Shown: positions 9,696 through 18,284, counted from the stretch's first letter. The stretch: DNA of 64,000 bases from Bacillota bacterium (GCA_023439505.1 JAEXNR010000032.1:1-64000); one strand, 5' to 3'. The notes: generated by a model not told the origin, from the sequence alone. A program made the numbers and translations.

Positions 9696-11258
9696 ATGAG
9701 AATCAACCATAATATTTCAGCTTTAAAAGCCAATAACTATCTGGCAAAAACCAATGGCCAACTGGATAAGAGCCTGGAGAAACTGTCCTCCGGTAACAGG
9801 ATTAACAGTGCGGCAGATGATGCCGCGGGACTTGCTATATCAGAGAAAATGAGAACTCAAATCAGCGGTTTGGGACAGGCATCGAGAAATGCCTCGGATG
9901 GTATTTCCGTAATACAAACAGCGGAAGGTGCACTGGTTGAGGTTGAGGCTATGTGCCAGAGAATGAGAGAGCTTGCAGTACAATCAGCAAATGGAACCTA
10001 TACCACAGAGGATCGCATCGCGATACAGGCAGAAATTGATCAGTTAAATGAAGAAATTCAAAGAATATCTGATACAACAGAATTTAATACCATGTCCTTA
10101 TTGAATGGCAATATTGATAGAAAATCGTATTCCAGTAATAATAAAGTTGAGTTGGTTTCCCTATCCGACACGGTTGGGGTTGGTAATTATACCATTGACG
10201 TAACCCAGGATGCCAGACAGGCAGTTGTGCTGGGAAAGTCAACTGTTTTTGCATCAGCGGCACCATATCCTGCCACAACAGCGAGAAAAATTGACGCTTC
10301 AGAGGCTGGAACCATTAATATTAACGGTGAGACCGTTAATATCGTAGCAGGTGAGACAGTGGACCAGGTATTTGAGAAGATTAGAAATGCCTGTGATACG
10401 GTAGATATCAATGTGTTTGCAACGGCAACACCACCCACCAGCTCTACTACGGCCAATCTGAATAATGCCGGATATACCAGCAAACAATTCGAAGCAACGG
10501 ATTGTCTTGCATTTGTATCAAGGGGCTTCGGATCTAATGAAAACATTGAAATTTACTGTGATAATCCAAATCTTAGCGATTTGCTGGGGCTATCCATACA
10601 GGGCGCGAGTGCAAAGGGAATTGATGCTAAGGCAGAACTACAGATTAATACGGCTACATCACTATTTAAGAATACAGCCACCGTATCTGTAAGCGGGAAT
10701 AAAATTACAGTTACAGATCAGAATCAATTTACAATGGTGATTGAAACAGAACCGGGCACGGTGAAAACGGTATTTGATGATTATCAATTCGGAGATTTGA
10801 CTCCACCGACTGCTCCAACCGGTGGCACTACCGCGGATGTTACGGTTACAGTATTGGATGCAGGACCAATGGATCTGCAAATCGGAGCCAATGAAGGACA
10901 GACAATGGCAATCAGGATTCCCAAAGTTACACCTCAGACACTGGGAATTGACAAAATAAATATCGGTACGGCAAAAGGAGCGCAGGAGGCCATTGATTAT
11001 CTTGACATAGCCATTAATAAGGTTTCAAGCATTCGTTCCAAGCTGGGTGCGTATCAGAATCGTCTGGAGCACTCCATCTCTAATCTGGATGTGACTTCGG
11101 AAAACATGACAGAATCCCTGTCCCGTATTTCGGATGTAGATATGGCACAGGAAATGGCAGAATATACACAGAAAAACGTACTGGCACAGGCGGGAACTTC
11201 TATGCTTGCTCAGGCAAATCAGAGGCCACAAACTATTTTGTCCCTGTTACAGAGATAG
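9696..11258 (+). CDS. flagellin
   Basis: This 520-aa protein is the filament subunit. The N-terminal D0/D1 region (MRINHNISALKANNYL, LSSGNRINSAADDAAGLAIS, IQTAEGALVEVEAMCQRMR, LAVQSANGTYTTEDR) and C-terminal D1/D0 region (LGAYQNRLEHSISNLDVTSEN to TILSLLQR) are both intact. The middle (about 140-420) is a variable, Thr-rich, surface-exposed domain. A Cys in the N-terminal helix (EAMCQRM) is unusual for flagellin but does occur in Clostridia. I reject the longer in-frame TTG at 9630 because homology begins at MRINHN. FliS follows directly. Confidence 0.95.
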   Translation: MRINHNISALKANNYLAKTNGQLDKSLEKLSSGNRINSAADDAAGLAISEKMRTQISGLGQASRNASDGISVIQTAEGALVEVEAMCQRMRELAVQSANGTYTTEDRIAIQAEIDQLNEEIQRISDTTEFNTMSLLNGNIDRKSYSSNNKVELVSLSDTVGVGNYTIDVTQDARQAVVLGKSTVFASAAPYPATTARKIDASEAGTININGETVNIVAGETVDQVFEKIRNACDTVDINVFATATPPTSSTTANLNNAGYTSKQFEATDCLAFVSRGFGSNENIEIYCDNPNLSDLLGLSIQGASAKGIDAKAELQINTATSLFKNTATVSVSGNKITVTDQNQFTMVIETEPGTVKTVFDDYQFGDLTPPTAPTGGTTADVTVTVLDAGPMDLQIGANEGQTMAIRIPKVTPQTLGIDKINIGTAKGAQEAIDYLDIAINKVSSIRSKLGAYQNRLEHSISNLDVTSENMTESLSRISDVDMAQEMAEYTQKNVLAQAGTSMLAQANQRPQTILSLLQR

Positions 11259-11291
11259 TTTATGATGATTTGACAGAGGGAGGCTTCAAAA

Positions 11292-11771
11292 ATGAAGAAG
11301 GAAGCAATACAGAATTACACGGCAAGAGTGACCCAGGCATCAAAAAGTGAACTCATTGTTATCTTATACGAGATGACGCTGGAGGAGATCAAAGAGGCCA
11401 GAGAAGCACAAGAAGCAGGAGATCCGGAGACCTTTGTGAAAGAATTAAAACGAGCACAGAAGTATGTAAGTGAGCTGATGGCCGTATTGGATTATCAACA
11501 TCATATTTCTTTGGATTTATTGAGCCTATATCTATTTGTTAATAAAAGCATTATCACTGCGATTATGAAGAAGGATTCTGATGCATTAACAGGAGCAGAA
11601 TCTGTTTTACGTAAGCTGCTGGTCGGGTTTGAGGGTGTCAGCAAAGAAGACACCAGCGGACCTGTCATGAGTAATACCCAGCAGGTCTATGCGGGCTTAA
11701 CCTACGGTAAAGGGATGTTAAATGAGACATATCTCAATCCTGATCAAAGGGGCCGGGGGTTTATTGCATAA
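11292..11771 (+). CDS. fliS: flagellar export chaperone FliS-like
   Basis: This 159-aa helical protein follows flagellin by 33 nt with a GAGGGAGG ribosome site. The opening IQNYTARVTQASKSELIVILYE matches FliS, which binds the flagellin C-terminus and prevents premature assembly. It is somewhat longer than typical FliS (about 125-135 aa), with a C-terminal tail ending LNPDQRGRGFIA. Context and N-terminus make the call good; the tail is unusual. Confidence 0.85.
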   Translation: MKKEAIQNYTARVTQASKSELIVILYEMTLEEIKEAREAQEAGDPETFVKELKRAQKYVSELMAVLDYQHHISLDLLSLYLFVNKSIITAIMKKDSDALTGAESVLRKLLVGFEGVSKEDTSGPVMSNTQQVYAGLTYGKGMLNETYLNPDQRGRGFIA

Positions 11772-11812
11772 AAGCCACACTTACGAAGGATGGCATGCTA
11801 CAAAAGATAGTG

Positions 11813-12078
11813 GTCACGAAAGATAGTACCTGCAAAAGATGGATATTACGAAGGATAGTGATTGCAAAAGATGGAAATTACGAAGGATAGTGATTGCAAA
11901 AGATGGAAATTACGAAGGATAGTACCTGCAAAAGATGGAAGTCACGAAGGATAGTGCCTGCAAAAGATGGAAATTACGAAGGATAGTACCTGCAAAAGAT
12001 GGAAGTCACGAAGGATAGTGCCTGCAAAAGATGGAAGTCACGAAAGATAGTGCCTGCAAAAGATGGAAGTCACGAAGG
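11813..12078. repeat. 32-bp tandem repeat (minisatellite), eight units
   Basis: Eight contiguous units of exactly 32 bp run from 11813 to 12068, a partial ninth continues to 12078, and a degenerate copy precedes from about 11779. Each unit reads (GTC or ATT)ACGAAGGATAGT then a variable triplet and GCAAAAGATGGAA. Units begin at 11813, 11845, 11877, 11909, 11941, 11973, 12005 and 12037. Each unit is itself a diverged 16-bp doublet (10 of 16 positions agree). Variants alternate (GTC/ATT starts, ACC/GCC/GAT centres), which suggests recombination between units. 32 is not a multiple of 3 and stops are present, so it is not coding. Confidence 0.95.
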
Positions 12079-12140
12079 TGTACTGAAAGAGATACATAGG
12101 ATGATCAGATACAAAAGAGGAATTTCATAGATACGATTGA

Positions 12141-12211
12141 TAAAAACTGCCTCAGGTGATTCAAATAAGGAAGGGAAACCAAACTTACAAGGATAATGCC
12201 TGGGGCAGTTT
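12141..12211 (-). terminator. terminator of the DUF2508 gene
   Basis: AAACTGCCTCAGG (12144-12156) pairs with CCTGGGGCAGTTT (12199-12211). Read on the minus strand the stem is followed by a short T run at 12141-12148. The loop is 42 nt, long for an intrinsic terminator. It lies downstream of the minus-strand gene ending at 12284 and could also end fliS transcription. Confidence 0.55.
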
Positions 12212-12283
12212 GCGTATTTATGACAGGTGAAACAGTATAGCGGATCACTTGATGGTAGTATTCGTAAGACATTTATCAACGGT

Positions 12284-12496
12284 TTAGCAAAAGGTCTTAT
12301 CAGCAGCCTTTGCCTGACGTAACAAAAAACGATATCTTTGCTGTACGGCATTCATCTCATAGATACAGCTGTCGATCAGATCCGGGTCAACAACATTCTC
12401 AAAATTAGAATAAGCTGCCTCCAGCGCAACTTTTGTCTTATGAATCTCACTCAATAGTAAATCCTCTTTTGGTCTCCTATCGGAAAATAATTTCAT
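12284..12496 (-). CDS. DUF2508 (YaaL-like) protein
   Basis: This 70-aa soluble protein matches the DUF2508/YaaL pattern: a short basic start, LLLSEIHKTKVALEAAYSNFE, then VVDPDLIDSCIYEMNAVQQRYRFLLRQAK. Function is unknown. The ATG at 12496 has GGAGG 8 nt upstream, whereas the longer TTG reading contains that ribosome site inside the coding frame. In many Firmicutes yaaL sits in the recR-yaaL-bofA order on one strand; here it is divergent from bofA. Confidence 0.85.
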   Translation of the reverse strand: MKLFSDRRPKEDLLLSEIHKTKVALEAAYSNFENVVDPDLIDSCIYEMNAVQQRYRFLLRQAKAADKTFC

Positions 12497-12550
12497 ATCG
12501 CCATCCTCCAGCAATCATATTTGCTCATAGTATAGCCAATTATTTTCCTG

Positions 12551-12578
12551 ATTATACTAAAACTTACAATAAAGTGAA
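12551..12578 (-). promoter_or_regulatory. possible promoter of the DUF2508 gene
   Basis: On the minus strand a TATAAT (12551-12556) is preceded after 16 bp by TTCACT (12573-12578). The -10 box is perfect, the -35 box weak. In the same spacer an imperfect hairpin TCTATCC/GGATAGA lies at 12585-12609. Confidence 0.4.
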
Positions 12579-12688
12579 TATAAATCTATCCGGTAAAAAT
12601 CTGGATAGATACATCCAAGAAATCCTGAATAAATTTGGGACTACAGTATATAAATGTAGTAGGTTGTATGAAAAATTGGGAGGACAGG

Positions 12689-12958
12689 ATGGACAATATA
12701 CTATTAATTGGGATTATTGTAATATGTGTGATCTTTATCGCCGTCTGTCTGGTGAAACGAAGACCTGACTTAATCGCTGATTTTGCCTTGAGGGCCTTAT
12801 TCGGTACAGCAGGGATAAGTATTATGGACTTTGTCTTTAAAAGCGGGGGATATGATATCTTTGTCGGTGTGAACGGGGTCACCGTACTTACCAACGGACT
12901 GCTTGGTTTGCCGGGATTTTTGCTGCTATATGGACTGGCTATTTACTATACTTTTTAA
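12689..12958 (+). CDS. bofA: BofA family pro-sigma-K processing inhibitor
   Basis: This 89-aa membrane protein has an N-terminal helix (NILLIGIIVICVIFIAVCLV) and a second hydrophobic C-terminal region ending LLGLPGFLLLYGLAIYY, the BofA signature. In Bacillus, BofA holds the SpoIVFB protease inactive in the forespore outer membrane until pro-sigma-K should be cut. GGGAGGA lies just upstream of ATG 12689; the longer in-frame start at 12635 lacks a ribosome site. It supports a sporulating organism. It is normally downstream of yaaL; here yaaL is divergent. Confidence 0.88.
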   Translation: MDNILLIGIIVICVIFIAVCLVKRRPDLIADFALRALFGTAGISIMDFVFKSGGYDIFVGVNGVTVLTNGLLGLPGFLLLYGLAIYYTF

Positions 12959-12974
12959 CAGAACTTCTATCAAA

Positions 12975-13040
12975 CAGACCTGAATGAGGGCAGTGTTCAG
13001 GGTGAGGTTCCCATAGCCACCCAAGTCAGGTCTGATTTTT
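12975..13040 (+). terminator. terminator after bofA
   Basis: CAGACCTGA (12975-12983) pairs perfectly with TCAGGTCTG (13026-13034), followed by ATTTTT. An inner GGGTG/CACCC stem shortens the apparent loop. Confidence 0.75.
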
Positions 13041-13184
13041 GCGTATAAATTTCTTTCCGTATAAATGCCATCAATCGATTTGTACAGGCATATCATTTCC
13101 GCAAGGGTGACAGACTTTTTTATTTCATAATGGTTGGAATAAAGATTGAAGATTTCTTTATGCAAATCTATGAAAGAGAAATAT

Positions 13185-13262
13185 AATATTTGTTACTATA
13201 TAACAAATATTGACAGGCACATGATATTGAGATTGACAAGTTGCGGTTAACAGGTTTATGAT
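13185..13262 (+). promoter_or_regulatory. palindrome and promoter of the Tad pilus locus
   Basis: A perfect 11-bp inverted repeat (AATATTTGTTA at 13185-13195, TAACAAATATT at 13201-13211, 5-nt spacer) lies upstream of TTGACA (13233-13238), an 18-bp gap, and TATGAT (13257-13262). A further TTGACA at 13210-13215 overlaps the palindrome. The arrangement looks like an operator next to a sigma-A promoter for the genes starting at 13395. The rest of 13041-13394 shows nothing else I can support. Confidence 0.5.
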
Positions 13263-13394
13263 ACATACATGCAAAATACTTCAATAAATCAGTGGGTTAG
13301 TAGAACCATCATTCATGATATCTTAGTAGTTTCTTCCGTTTTCGGAGACATTCTTTTATTTCCCAGGCAGTTTTATCAGGAGGTGTGTTTGTAA

Positions 13395-14417
13395 TTGAAT
13401 AAAATATTGGCAGTACTTGATTCTGATGTGGTATATGCCTCTCGTCTTATAGAATATTTCAAGAAAAGGAATGAGTTTCATTTTGAACTCTCCATTTTTA
13501 CAAAACTGGAACGTCTGGAAGAATTTTTGAAGCAGCACCAGATAGAGATTCTTTTGCTGGGAGAGGATACGCCGGCCCAAAGCCTTCTCCTGGATCGCGT
13601 CAAATATATCTATAGTTTGGCAGAAGATATCAAAGAAAGCGGATCGGTCGGTTTCAAACAGATATTTAAGTATCAGTCGGCACAGAATGTTATTGACGAG
13701 ATACAATCCGATTACAAGAAGAAGATATTAGAAAATGTTCATGGCAGCTCCTCTGAGCATACCAATTTGATCACCATCTTTACCTTACAACCGGATTACG
13801 AAAAAGCGGCATTTGCCTGGTCCTATAGTTTACAAATGGCGACGCGTAAGAAAGTCCTGTTTATTCCTTTTACCCTGTTTTCAGTTCCCATCCTTTCTCC
13901 AATTGATCTTTCTGTTCAGTCAGTTTCTGAATTCATTTATTATCTGAAGTCAAATAATCCCGATCTTATGAAAAAGATGAATGAATTATCCGGATTCGTG
14001 GGAAATGTGTCCTATTTGACAGGGATAACACATGGTTTTGATTTGCTCTCATTAAATAAAGATGATATGGAACGATGGATCACACAATTGAGAGCAGCAC
14101 CGGAGTATCATACGATTGTATTTTATCTAACCTTTTATTCGGAAGCGGGTATGGAGCTGGTGGGAAAGAGCGATCATGTTTTTGCCCTTCTGTCCGAAGA
14201 CGCTTATGAGCAGGCGCAGTGGAGGGAGTGTCAAAGGCAGATGGATTTACTGGGGACATCTACAGATCACCTGGCTTATCATAGCCTGTCTCTCCCACAG
14301 GAGGATCGCATTCAAGGGCCGGGTGTTACCTTAGCACAATTACAAAATAGTGCAATTTGGGAGTTTGCTTCTCAATCTATCGATATTGATCAGGAGGCGG
14401 TGATATCAGATGCATAG
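13395..14417 (+). CDS. CpaE/TadZ-like protein with a degenerate P-loop
   Basis: This 340-aa protein opens the Tad locus and overlaps cpaF by 8 nt. Residues 1-100 look like a receiver-type fold (MNKILAVLDSDVVYASRLIEYF). The second part has the course of a MinD/CpaE ATPase (ITIFTL at the first strand, KKVLFIPF at the second, FDLLSL and HTIVFYLTF later), but where KGGxGKTT should be it reads QPDYEKAAFAW, so Walker A is lost. It probably acts as a localisation or assembly factor without ATP hydrolysis. The TTG start lies 11 nt after AGGAGG. The call depends on context plus this fold pattern. Confidence 0.7.
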   Translation: MNKILAVLDSDVVYASRLIEYFKKRNEFHFELSIFTKLERLEEFLKQHQIEILLLGEDTPAQSLLLDRVKYIYSLAEDIKESGSVGFKQIFKYQSAQNVIDEIQSDYKKKILENVHGSSSEHTNLITIFTLQPDYEKAAFAWSYSLQMATRKKVLFIPFTLFSVPILSPIDLSVQSVSEFIYYLKSNNPDLMKKMNELSGFVGNVSYLTGITHGFDLLSLNKDDMERWITQLRAAPEYHTIVFYLTFYSEAGMELVGKSDHVFALLSEDAYEQAQWRECQRQMDLLGTSTDHLAYHSLSLPQEDRIQGPGVTLAQLQNSAIWEFASQSIDIDQEAVISDA

Positions 14418-15627
14418 TTTAAAAGATAAAATGCAGCAGATCGTAATGGATAGCATGGACCTTAGCAGGGAAATTACAGATTCAGAGCTCGTGGAGGTTA
14501 TTGACCGAACCATTCTGGAATATGGGAAGGAGTCCTATATCCGTGTCCAGGAGAAAAGCCGGCTGAGAAAGGAAATATTCAATTCCATCAGAAGACTTGA
14601 TATTTTACAGGAGTTGATAGATGACAATTCTATTACGGAAATCATGGTGAATGGAACAAATCAAATCTTTATAGAACAGCAGGGGAGAATTTTTGCCAGT
14701 GATAAAAAGTTTAATTCTATAAAAAAATTGGAGGATGTCATTCAACAGATCGTCTCCCAGTCAAACCGAATTATTAATGAAGCAAATCCGATTGTCGACG
14801 CCAGACTTTCAGATGGTTCCAGAGTTAATATTGTGTTGCCTCCCGTTGCCATGGACGGACCGGTGATCACAATTCGTAAATTTCCTGAAAAGCCATTCAC
14901 GATAGAACAGCTAATTGCATACGAGGCATTATCTATGGAAGTCTCAAGGTTTCTGGAATGTCTGGTTATAGCAGGATATAATATCTTTATCAGCGGTGGT
15001 ACCGGATCTGGTAAAACCACTTTTCTGAATGTATTATCTAATTTCATTCCAAACACAGAAAGAATTATCACCATAGAGGACTCTGCGGAACTGCAGATTC
15101 GCAATATCCCCAATCTTGTAAGAATGGAGGTGCGCAATGCCAATTCGGAGGGCAGTCATGAGATATCTATTCGGGATCTGATTAAGACTTCGCTGCGAAT
15201 GAGACCTGACCGTATTGTTGTAGGTGAGGTCAGGGACGCAGCGGCAATCGATATGCTCCAGGCGTTAAATACCGGACATGATGGTTCTCTATCAACGGGA
15301 CATGCCAATTCGCCCAGGGATATGCTTAGCAGGCTGGAATCCCTTGTACTACTGGGGGCGGATATCCCCTTACTTGCTGTCAGGAAGCAAATCGCATCTG
15401 CCATCGATATAATCATCCATCTGGGACGTCTGAGGGATAGATCCAGACGAGTACTGGAGATTGTGGAGGTACTGGATTGTATGAATGGAGAAATTCAGTT
15501 AAACCCCATCTATACCTTTGTCGAGACAGGAGAAGAAAAGGATAGGGTAAGTGGAAGTCTGGTAAGCGTAGGGACGTTAATCCATATGGGTAAGCTAAAG
15601 CATGCGGGAATATCAATCCCGGAATAA
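14410..15627 (+). CDS. CpaF/TadA family secretion ATPase
   Basis: This 405-aa cytoplasmic hexameric ATPase powers Tad pilus assembly. Walker A is GGTGSGKTTF (G196 to T203), followed by a VGEVRDAAAIDML Walker B region, His boxes around TGHDGSLSTGHANS, and the RLESLVLLG segment typical of CpaF. The N-terminal domain has NSITEIMVNG, common in this family. The ATG overlaps the end of the CpaE-like gene, indicating translational coupling. Confidence 0.95.
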   Translation: MHSLKDKMQQIVMDSMDLSREITDSELVEVIDRTILEYGKESYIRVQEKSRLRKEIFNSIRRLDILQELIDDNSITEIMVNGTNQIFIEQQGRIFASDKKFNSIKKLEDVIQQIVSQSNRIINEANPIVDARLSDGSRVNIVLPPVAMDGPVITIRKFPEKPFTIEQLIAYEALSMEVSRFLECLVIAGYNIFISGGTGSGKTTFLNVLSNFIPNTERIITIEDSAELQIRNIPNLVRMEVRNANSEGSHEISIRDLIKTSLRMRPDRIVVGEVRDAAAIDMLQALNTGHDGSLSTGHANSPRDMLSRLESLVLLGADIPLLAVRKQIASAIDIIIHLGRLRDRSRRVLEIVEVLDCMNGEIQLNPIYTFVETGEEKDRVSGSLVSVGTLIHMGKLKHAGISIPE

Positions 15628-15661
15628 AAGCACTTAGAAATAGGCAGGGGTAGCAGAGGAT

Positions 15662-16402
15662 ATGATGGATTATAATACATATCATTTTACAAAAGGAGAA
15701 ATAATAAGATACTTTTTGGAGGGCTTGATTATCATTGGAGTGGTGGGGGAGCTTTTCTATGAAAGTCTGATTGGAACATTGTTAATATCACCAATGTTAT
15801 TGCTTTATCTGAAATTAAAGAGGATAAAGCATATCAAAGAGCGCAGGTGGAGACTGAATTTGGAATTCAGAGATGGTATCATTAGTCTCCTGGCAGCCTT
15901 AAATGCTGGGTATTCTTCAGAACATGCCTTTGAAGAGACGGTTCGTGATTTGGAAAATCTATATCAGAAGAATGCATTGATCATGGAAGAGTTTTACTCT
16001 ATCAATAACCAGCTTAAGATGAATATTACAGTAGAACAAGCTTTAACCGATCTGGGTAATCGCTCCGGAGTAGAAGACATCGTAAGTTTTGCTGAAATCT
16101 TTGCTACAGCGAAGCGGACAGGAGGGGATCTGATTAGAGTGATTAAGACTACCTGCAACACCATTAATGATAAAATTGAGATTAAGAGAGAGATAGTAAC
16201 ACTGGTTACAGCAAAGCAATTTGAAGCGAATATTATGAAGTTAATTCCCGTAGGGATACTGTTATATATGAGGATTTCCTCGCCTGGGTATTTAAGTCCG
16301 CTGTATCATAATTTATCAGGGGTTCTTGTGATGACAGCCTTACTTATGGTTTATCTTGGCGCATATCTGTTAATTGATAAAATAACTGATATAGAACTGT
16401 AG
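15662..16402 (+). CDS. TadB-like type II secretion F domain protein
   Basis: This 246-aa inner-membrane platform protein has an N-terminal hydrophobic region (about 18-55), a cytoplasmic GSPF/T2SSF helical domain (FRDGIISLLAALNAGYSSEHAF, FAEIFATAKRTGGDLIRVI) and C-terminal membrane helices. TadB pairs with TadC under the ATPase. The two adjacent ATGs (15662, 15665) cannot be told apart; AGGCAGGGG lies about 11 nt upstream. Confidence 0.88.
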   Translation: MMDYNTYHFTKGEIIRYFLEGLIIIGVVGELFYESLIGTLLISPMLLLYLKLKRIKHIKERRWRLNLEFRDGIISLLAALNAGYSSEHAFEETVRDLENLYQKNALIMEEFYSINNQLKMNITVEQALTDLGNRSGVEDIVSFAEIFATAKRTGGDLIRVIKTTCNTINDKIEIKREIVTLVTAKQFEANIMKLIPVGILLYMRISSPGYLSPLYHNLSGVLVMTALLMVYLGAYLLIDKITDIEL

Positions 16403-16412
16403 GGGGGATGAG

Positions 16413-17912
16413 ATGATATATATTAATTTTGTAATACTGACAGGATTCCTTCTTCTTTATCTTCTTACCAGAAGATCAGGAGCACTTGCGCAGGAGTTTT
16501 CAAAGAAGGAGCATAAATTATATTTGCTGTATCCCATGGCCGGTCGGATCTTACAAAAAACAGGGATTGAGAAAAGACTGTTGCAACGGGAACATATAAA
16601 AGATTCCATTCAGGCACTTTATATCACTTCTAAACCGGAAGTAATTCTAAAATTATATTGGTATAAAAAATTATCTATGGTTCTTTTTCTTATCTTCACC
16701 TTTAACCTCTTCTCACTTCTTCTCGCCCTTAGTCCCAAGGAAGCAAATCAATTGATGGAAGGAAAATATCTGATTCGTCCGCAACAGGGGCAGGGGGCTG
16801 ACCTGATCAACCTTGAGGTATCCCTTGAAACCATGCAGGAGACAAAAGAAGATGGAACCGATCATTATAGGAAAGAGCTTACCATTCCTGTGAAGGAGAG
16901 GGCCTATACAAAGGAAGAACTGGATCAGGTCATGAAAGAGGTAATACGGTATCTGGATGAAATAGTTCTTGGGAATAATGCCGACAAAGACCATATTGTA
17001 CAGAATCTCAATTTTAAGGAGGAAATCCCTGGTACCGGTATCGCAGTTGGTTGGAAACCGGAAGAGATGGACCTGATCGGGCGGGATGGAAGTGTACATA
17101 ATGAGGATATAGATACCTTTGGTACAGATACCAGAGTAACGGCGGTGCTGGAGTATGAAGGAGAAATATTTGAACACGTATATATGTTTCATATTTATCC
17201 GAGACAATATACAAGAGAGCAGATTATATCCAGAGAATTATCCGATGAAATAGCAAAAGCATCTGATGACAATCGGGAGAATTATCGTATGGAGCTGCCG
17301 GATCAGGTAGAAGGGTATGCCCTGACCTGGAGAGAGAAGCAACAGCCCGAGGATCCAACCGTCATGGTATTGGGCGTGGTGACTGTCATATTATTCTGGA
17401 TCTATGAGGATAAAGATCTGGAACAGAAAATGAAAAAGAGAAAAGAGCAGATGTTATTGGATTACCCGGACATTATCAATAAGTTCACCTTGCTGGTAAA
17501 TGCAGGAATGACTGTGAAACAGGCCTGGAATAAGATCACCCAGGATTATGAAGGACGAATAGAAGCAGGTCAAATGAAAAAAAGATTTGCCTATGAAGAG
17601 ATGCTGATTACCGGACGTGAATTGCACCTGGGAAAGGCGGAGGGCGATGCATATGAGCAATTTGGAAGAAGAATCAGTCTGTTACCCTATATGAAATTTG
17701 CATCCCTGATCGCTCAGAACTTAAAAAAGGGGAGTAAAGGATTATCGGAATTATTGTCGAAGGAAGCGATAGAGGCATTTGAAGAAAGAAAGGAATCAGT
17801 CAAAAGACTGGGAGAAGAGGCGGGAACGAAATTACTGATCCCCATGATGATTATGTTAATAATTGTATTTATTATTATTCTGATACCGGCATTTGTATCT
17901 TTTCATATATGA
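16413..17912 (+). CDS. TadC-like protein with an Ig-like inserted domain
   Basis: At 499 aa this is far longer than a usual TadC (about 300 aa). The C-terminal 170 residues are a T2SSF domain (DYPDIINKFTLLVNAGMTVKQAW) ending in a membrane helix. A helix near 84-108 and another near 325-345 flank about 215 residues of soluble sequence. Within it, YTKEELDQVMKEVIRYLDEIVLG and EEIPGTGIAVGWKPEEMDLIGRD resemble atrophied bacterial Ig (aBig) domains. By topology this part should face outside. The insert is seen directly; the Ig-like assignment is inference. Confidence 0.8.
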   Translation: MIYINFVILTGFLLLYLLTRRSGALAQEFSKKEHKLYLLYPMAGRILQKTGIEKRLLQREHIKDSIQALYITSKPEVILKLYWYKKLSMVLFLIFTFNLFSLLLALSPKEANQLMEGKYLIRPQQGQGADLINLEVSLETMQETKEDGTDHYRKELTIPVKERAYTKEELDQVMKEVIRYLDEIVLGNNADKDHIVQNLNFKEEIPGTGIAVGWKPEEMDLIGRDGSVHNEDIDTFGTDTRVTAVLEYEGEIFEHVYMFHIYPRQYTREQIISRELSDEIAKASDDNRENYRMELPDQVEGYALTWREKQQPEDPTVMVLGVVTVILFWIYEDKDLEQKMKKRKEQMLLDYPDIINKFTLLVNAGMTVKQAWNKITQDYEGRIEAGQMKKRFAYEEMLITGRELHLGKAEGDAYEQFGRRISLLPYMKFASLIAQNLKKGSKGLSELLSKEAIEAFEERKESVKRLGEEAGTKLLIPMMIMLIIVFIIILIPAFVSFHI

Positions 17913-17962
17913 GAAAGGTACAGGTAGGTGAGAGGTACAAGTTTTATATGATATAGGAAGAG

Positions 17963-18082
17963 ATGGATGCATTTTATATTTTGATAAAGAAAATGAACCG
18001 GATAGAAATGAGAGAACAAACGATGATTTATTTAAGAAAGGAAGCTGTTATTGAGGCGGCGGGGAAAGAATATGAAAGCTAA
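17963..18082 (+). CDS. possible 39-aa small ORF before the pilin gene
   Basis: An ATG at 17963 opens MDAFYILIKKMNRIEMREQ and stops at 18082, overlapping the next gene by 11 nt. AGGAAG lies only 2 nt upstream, too close for a normal ribosome site. It may serve only as a coupling leader or may not be translated. Confidence 0.2.
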   Translation: MDAFYILIKKMNRIEMREQTMIYLRKEAVIEAAGKEYES

Positions 18083-18284
18083 ATTACGAAAGATATTTTG
18101 CAGTACACAAGAAGGGGTGGGTGTTGTTGAGGTGATTTTGATTTTGGTCATATTGATCGGCCTGGTCTTAATCTTCAGGCAGCAAATCTTTGGAATACTC
18201 CAAAGTGCCTTTGGAGCAATTGGATCTAATGCTTCCAAAATTAACGCTGATCCTGCAGGATTTCCGACCCCTATAGGAGGGTAA
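18072..18284 (+). CDS. Flp-type pilin (Flp1-like)
   Basis: This 70-aa protein has a short basic leader (MKAKLRKIFCSTQEGVG) and one hydrophobic helix (VVEVILILVILIGLVLIF), with Gly-Val-Gly and Glu at the positions expected of a type IVb prepilin. It would be cut by the A24 peptidase at 21964 and form the fibre. The GGGGAAAG ribosome site supports ATG 18072 over the TTG at 18051. Confidence 0.85.
   Translation: MKAKLRKIFCSTQEGVGVVEVILILVILIGLVLIFRQQIFGILQSAFGAIGSNASKINADPAGFPTPIGG

Noticed and set aside
11779..12078. Possible CRISPR array
   Set aside because: The 32-bp units are contiguous without unique spacers and vary inside the unit; no cas genes are nearby.
12070..12351. 93-aa minus-strand ORF
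   Set aside because: It overlaps the DUF2508 gene, the terminator stem and the minisatellite edge, has no ribosome site or recognisable domain, and is Cys/Phe-rich as out-of-frame readings are.
12926..13165. 79-aa minus-strand ORF beyond bofA
   Set aside because: It runs through the bofA terminator stem and into bofA antisense, with no domain.
16713..17207. 164-aa minus-strand ORF inside tadC
   Set aside because: It is antisense to the insert of the TadC-like gene, whose plus frame has a continuous and sensible domain layout.
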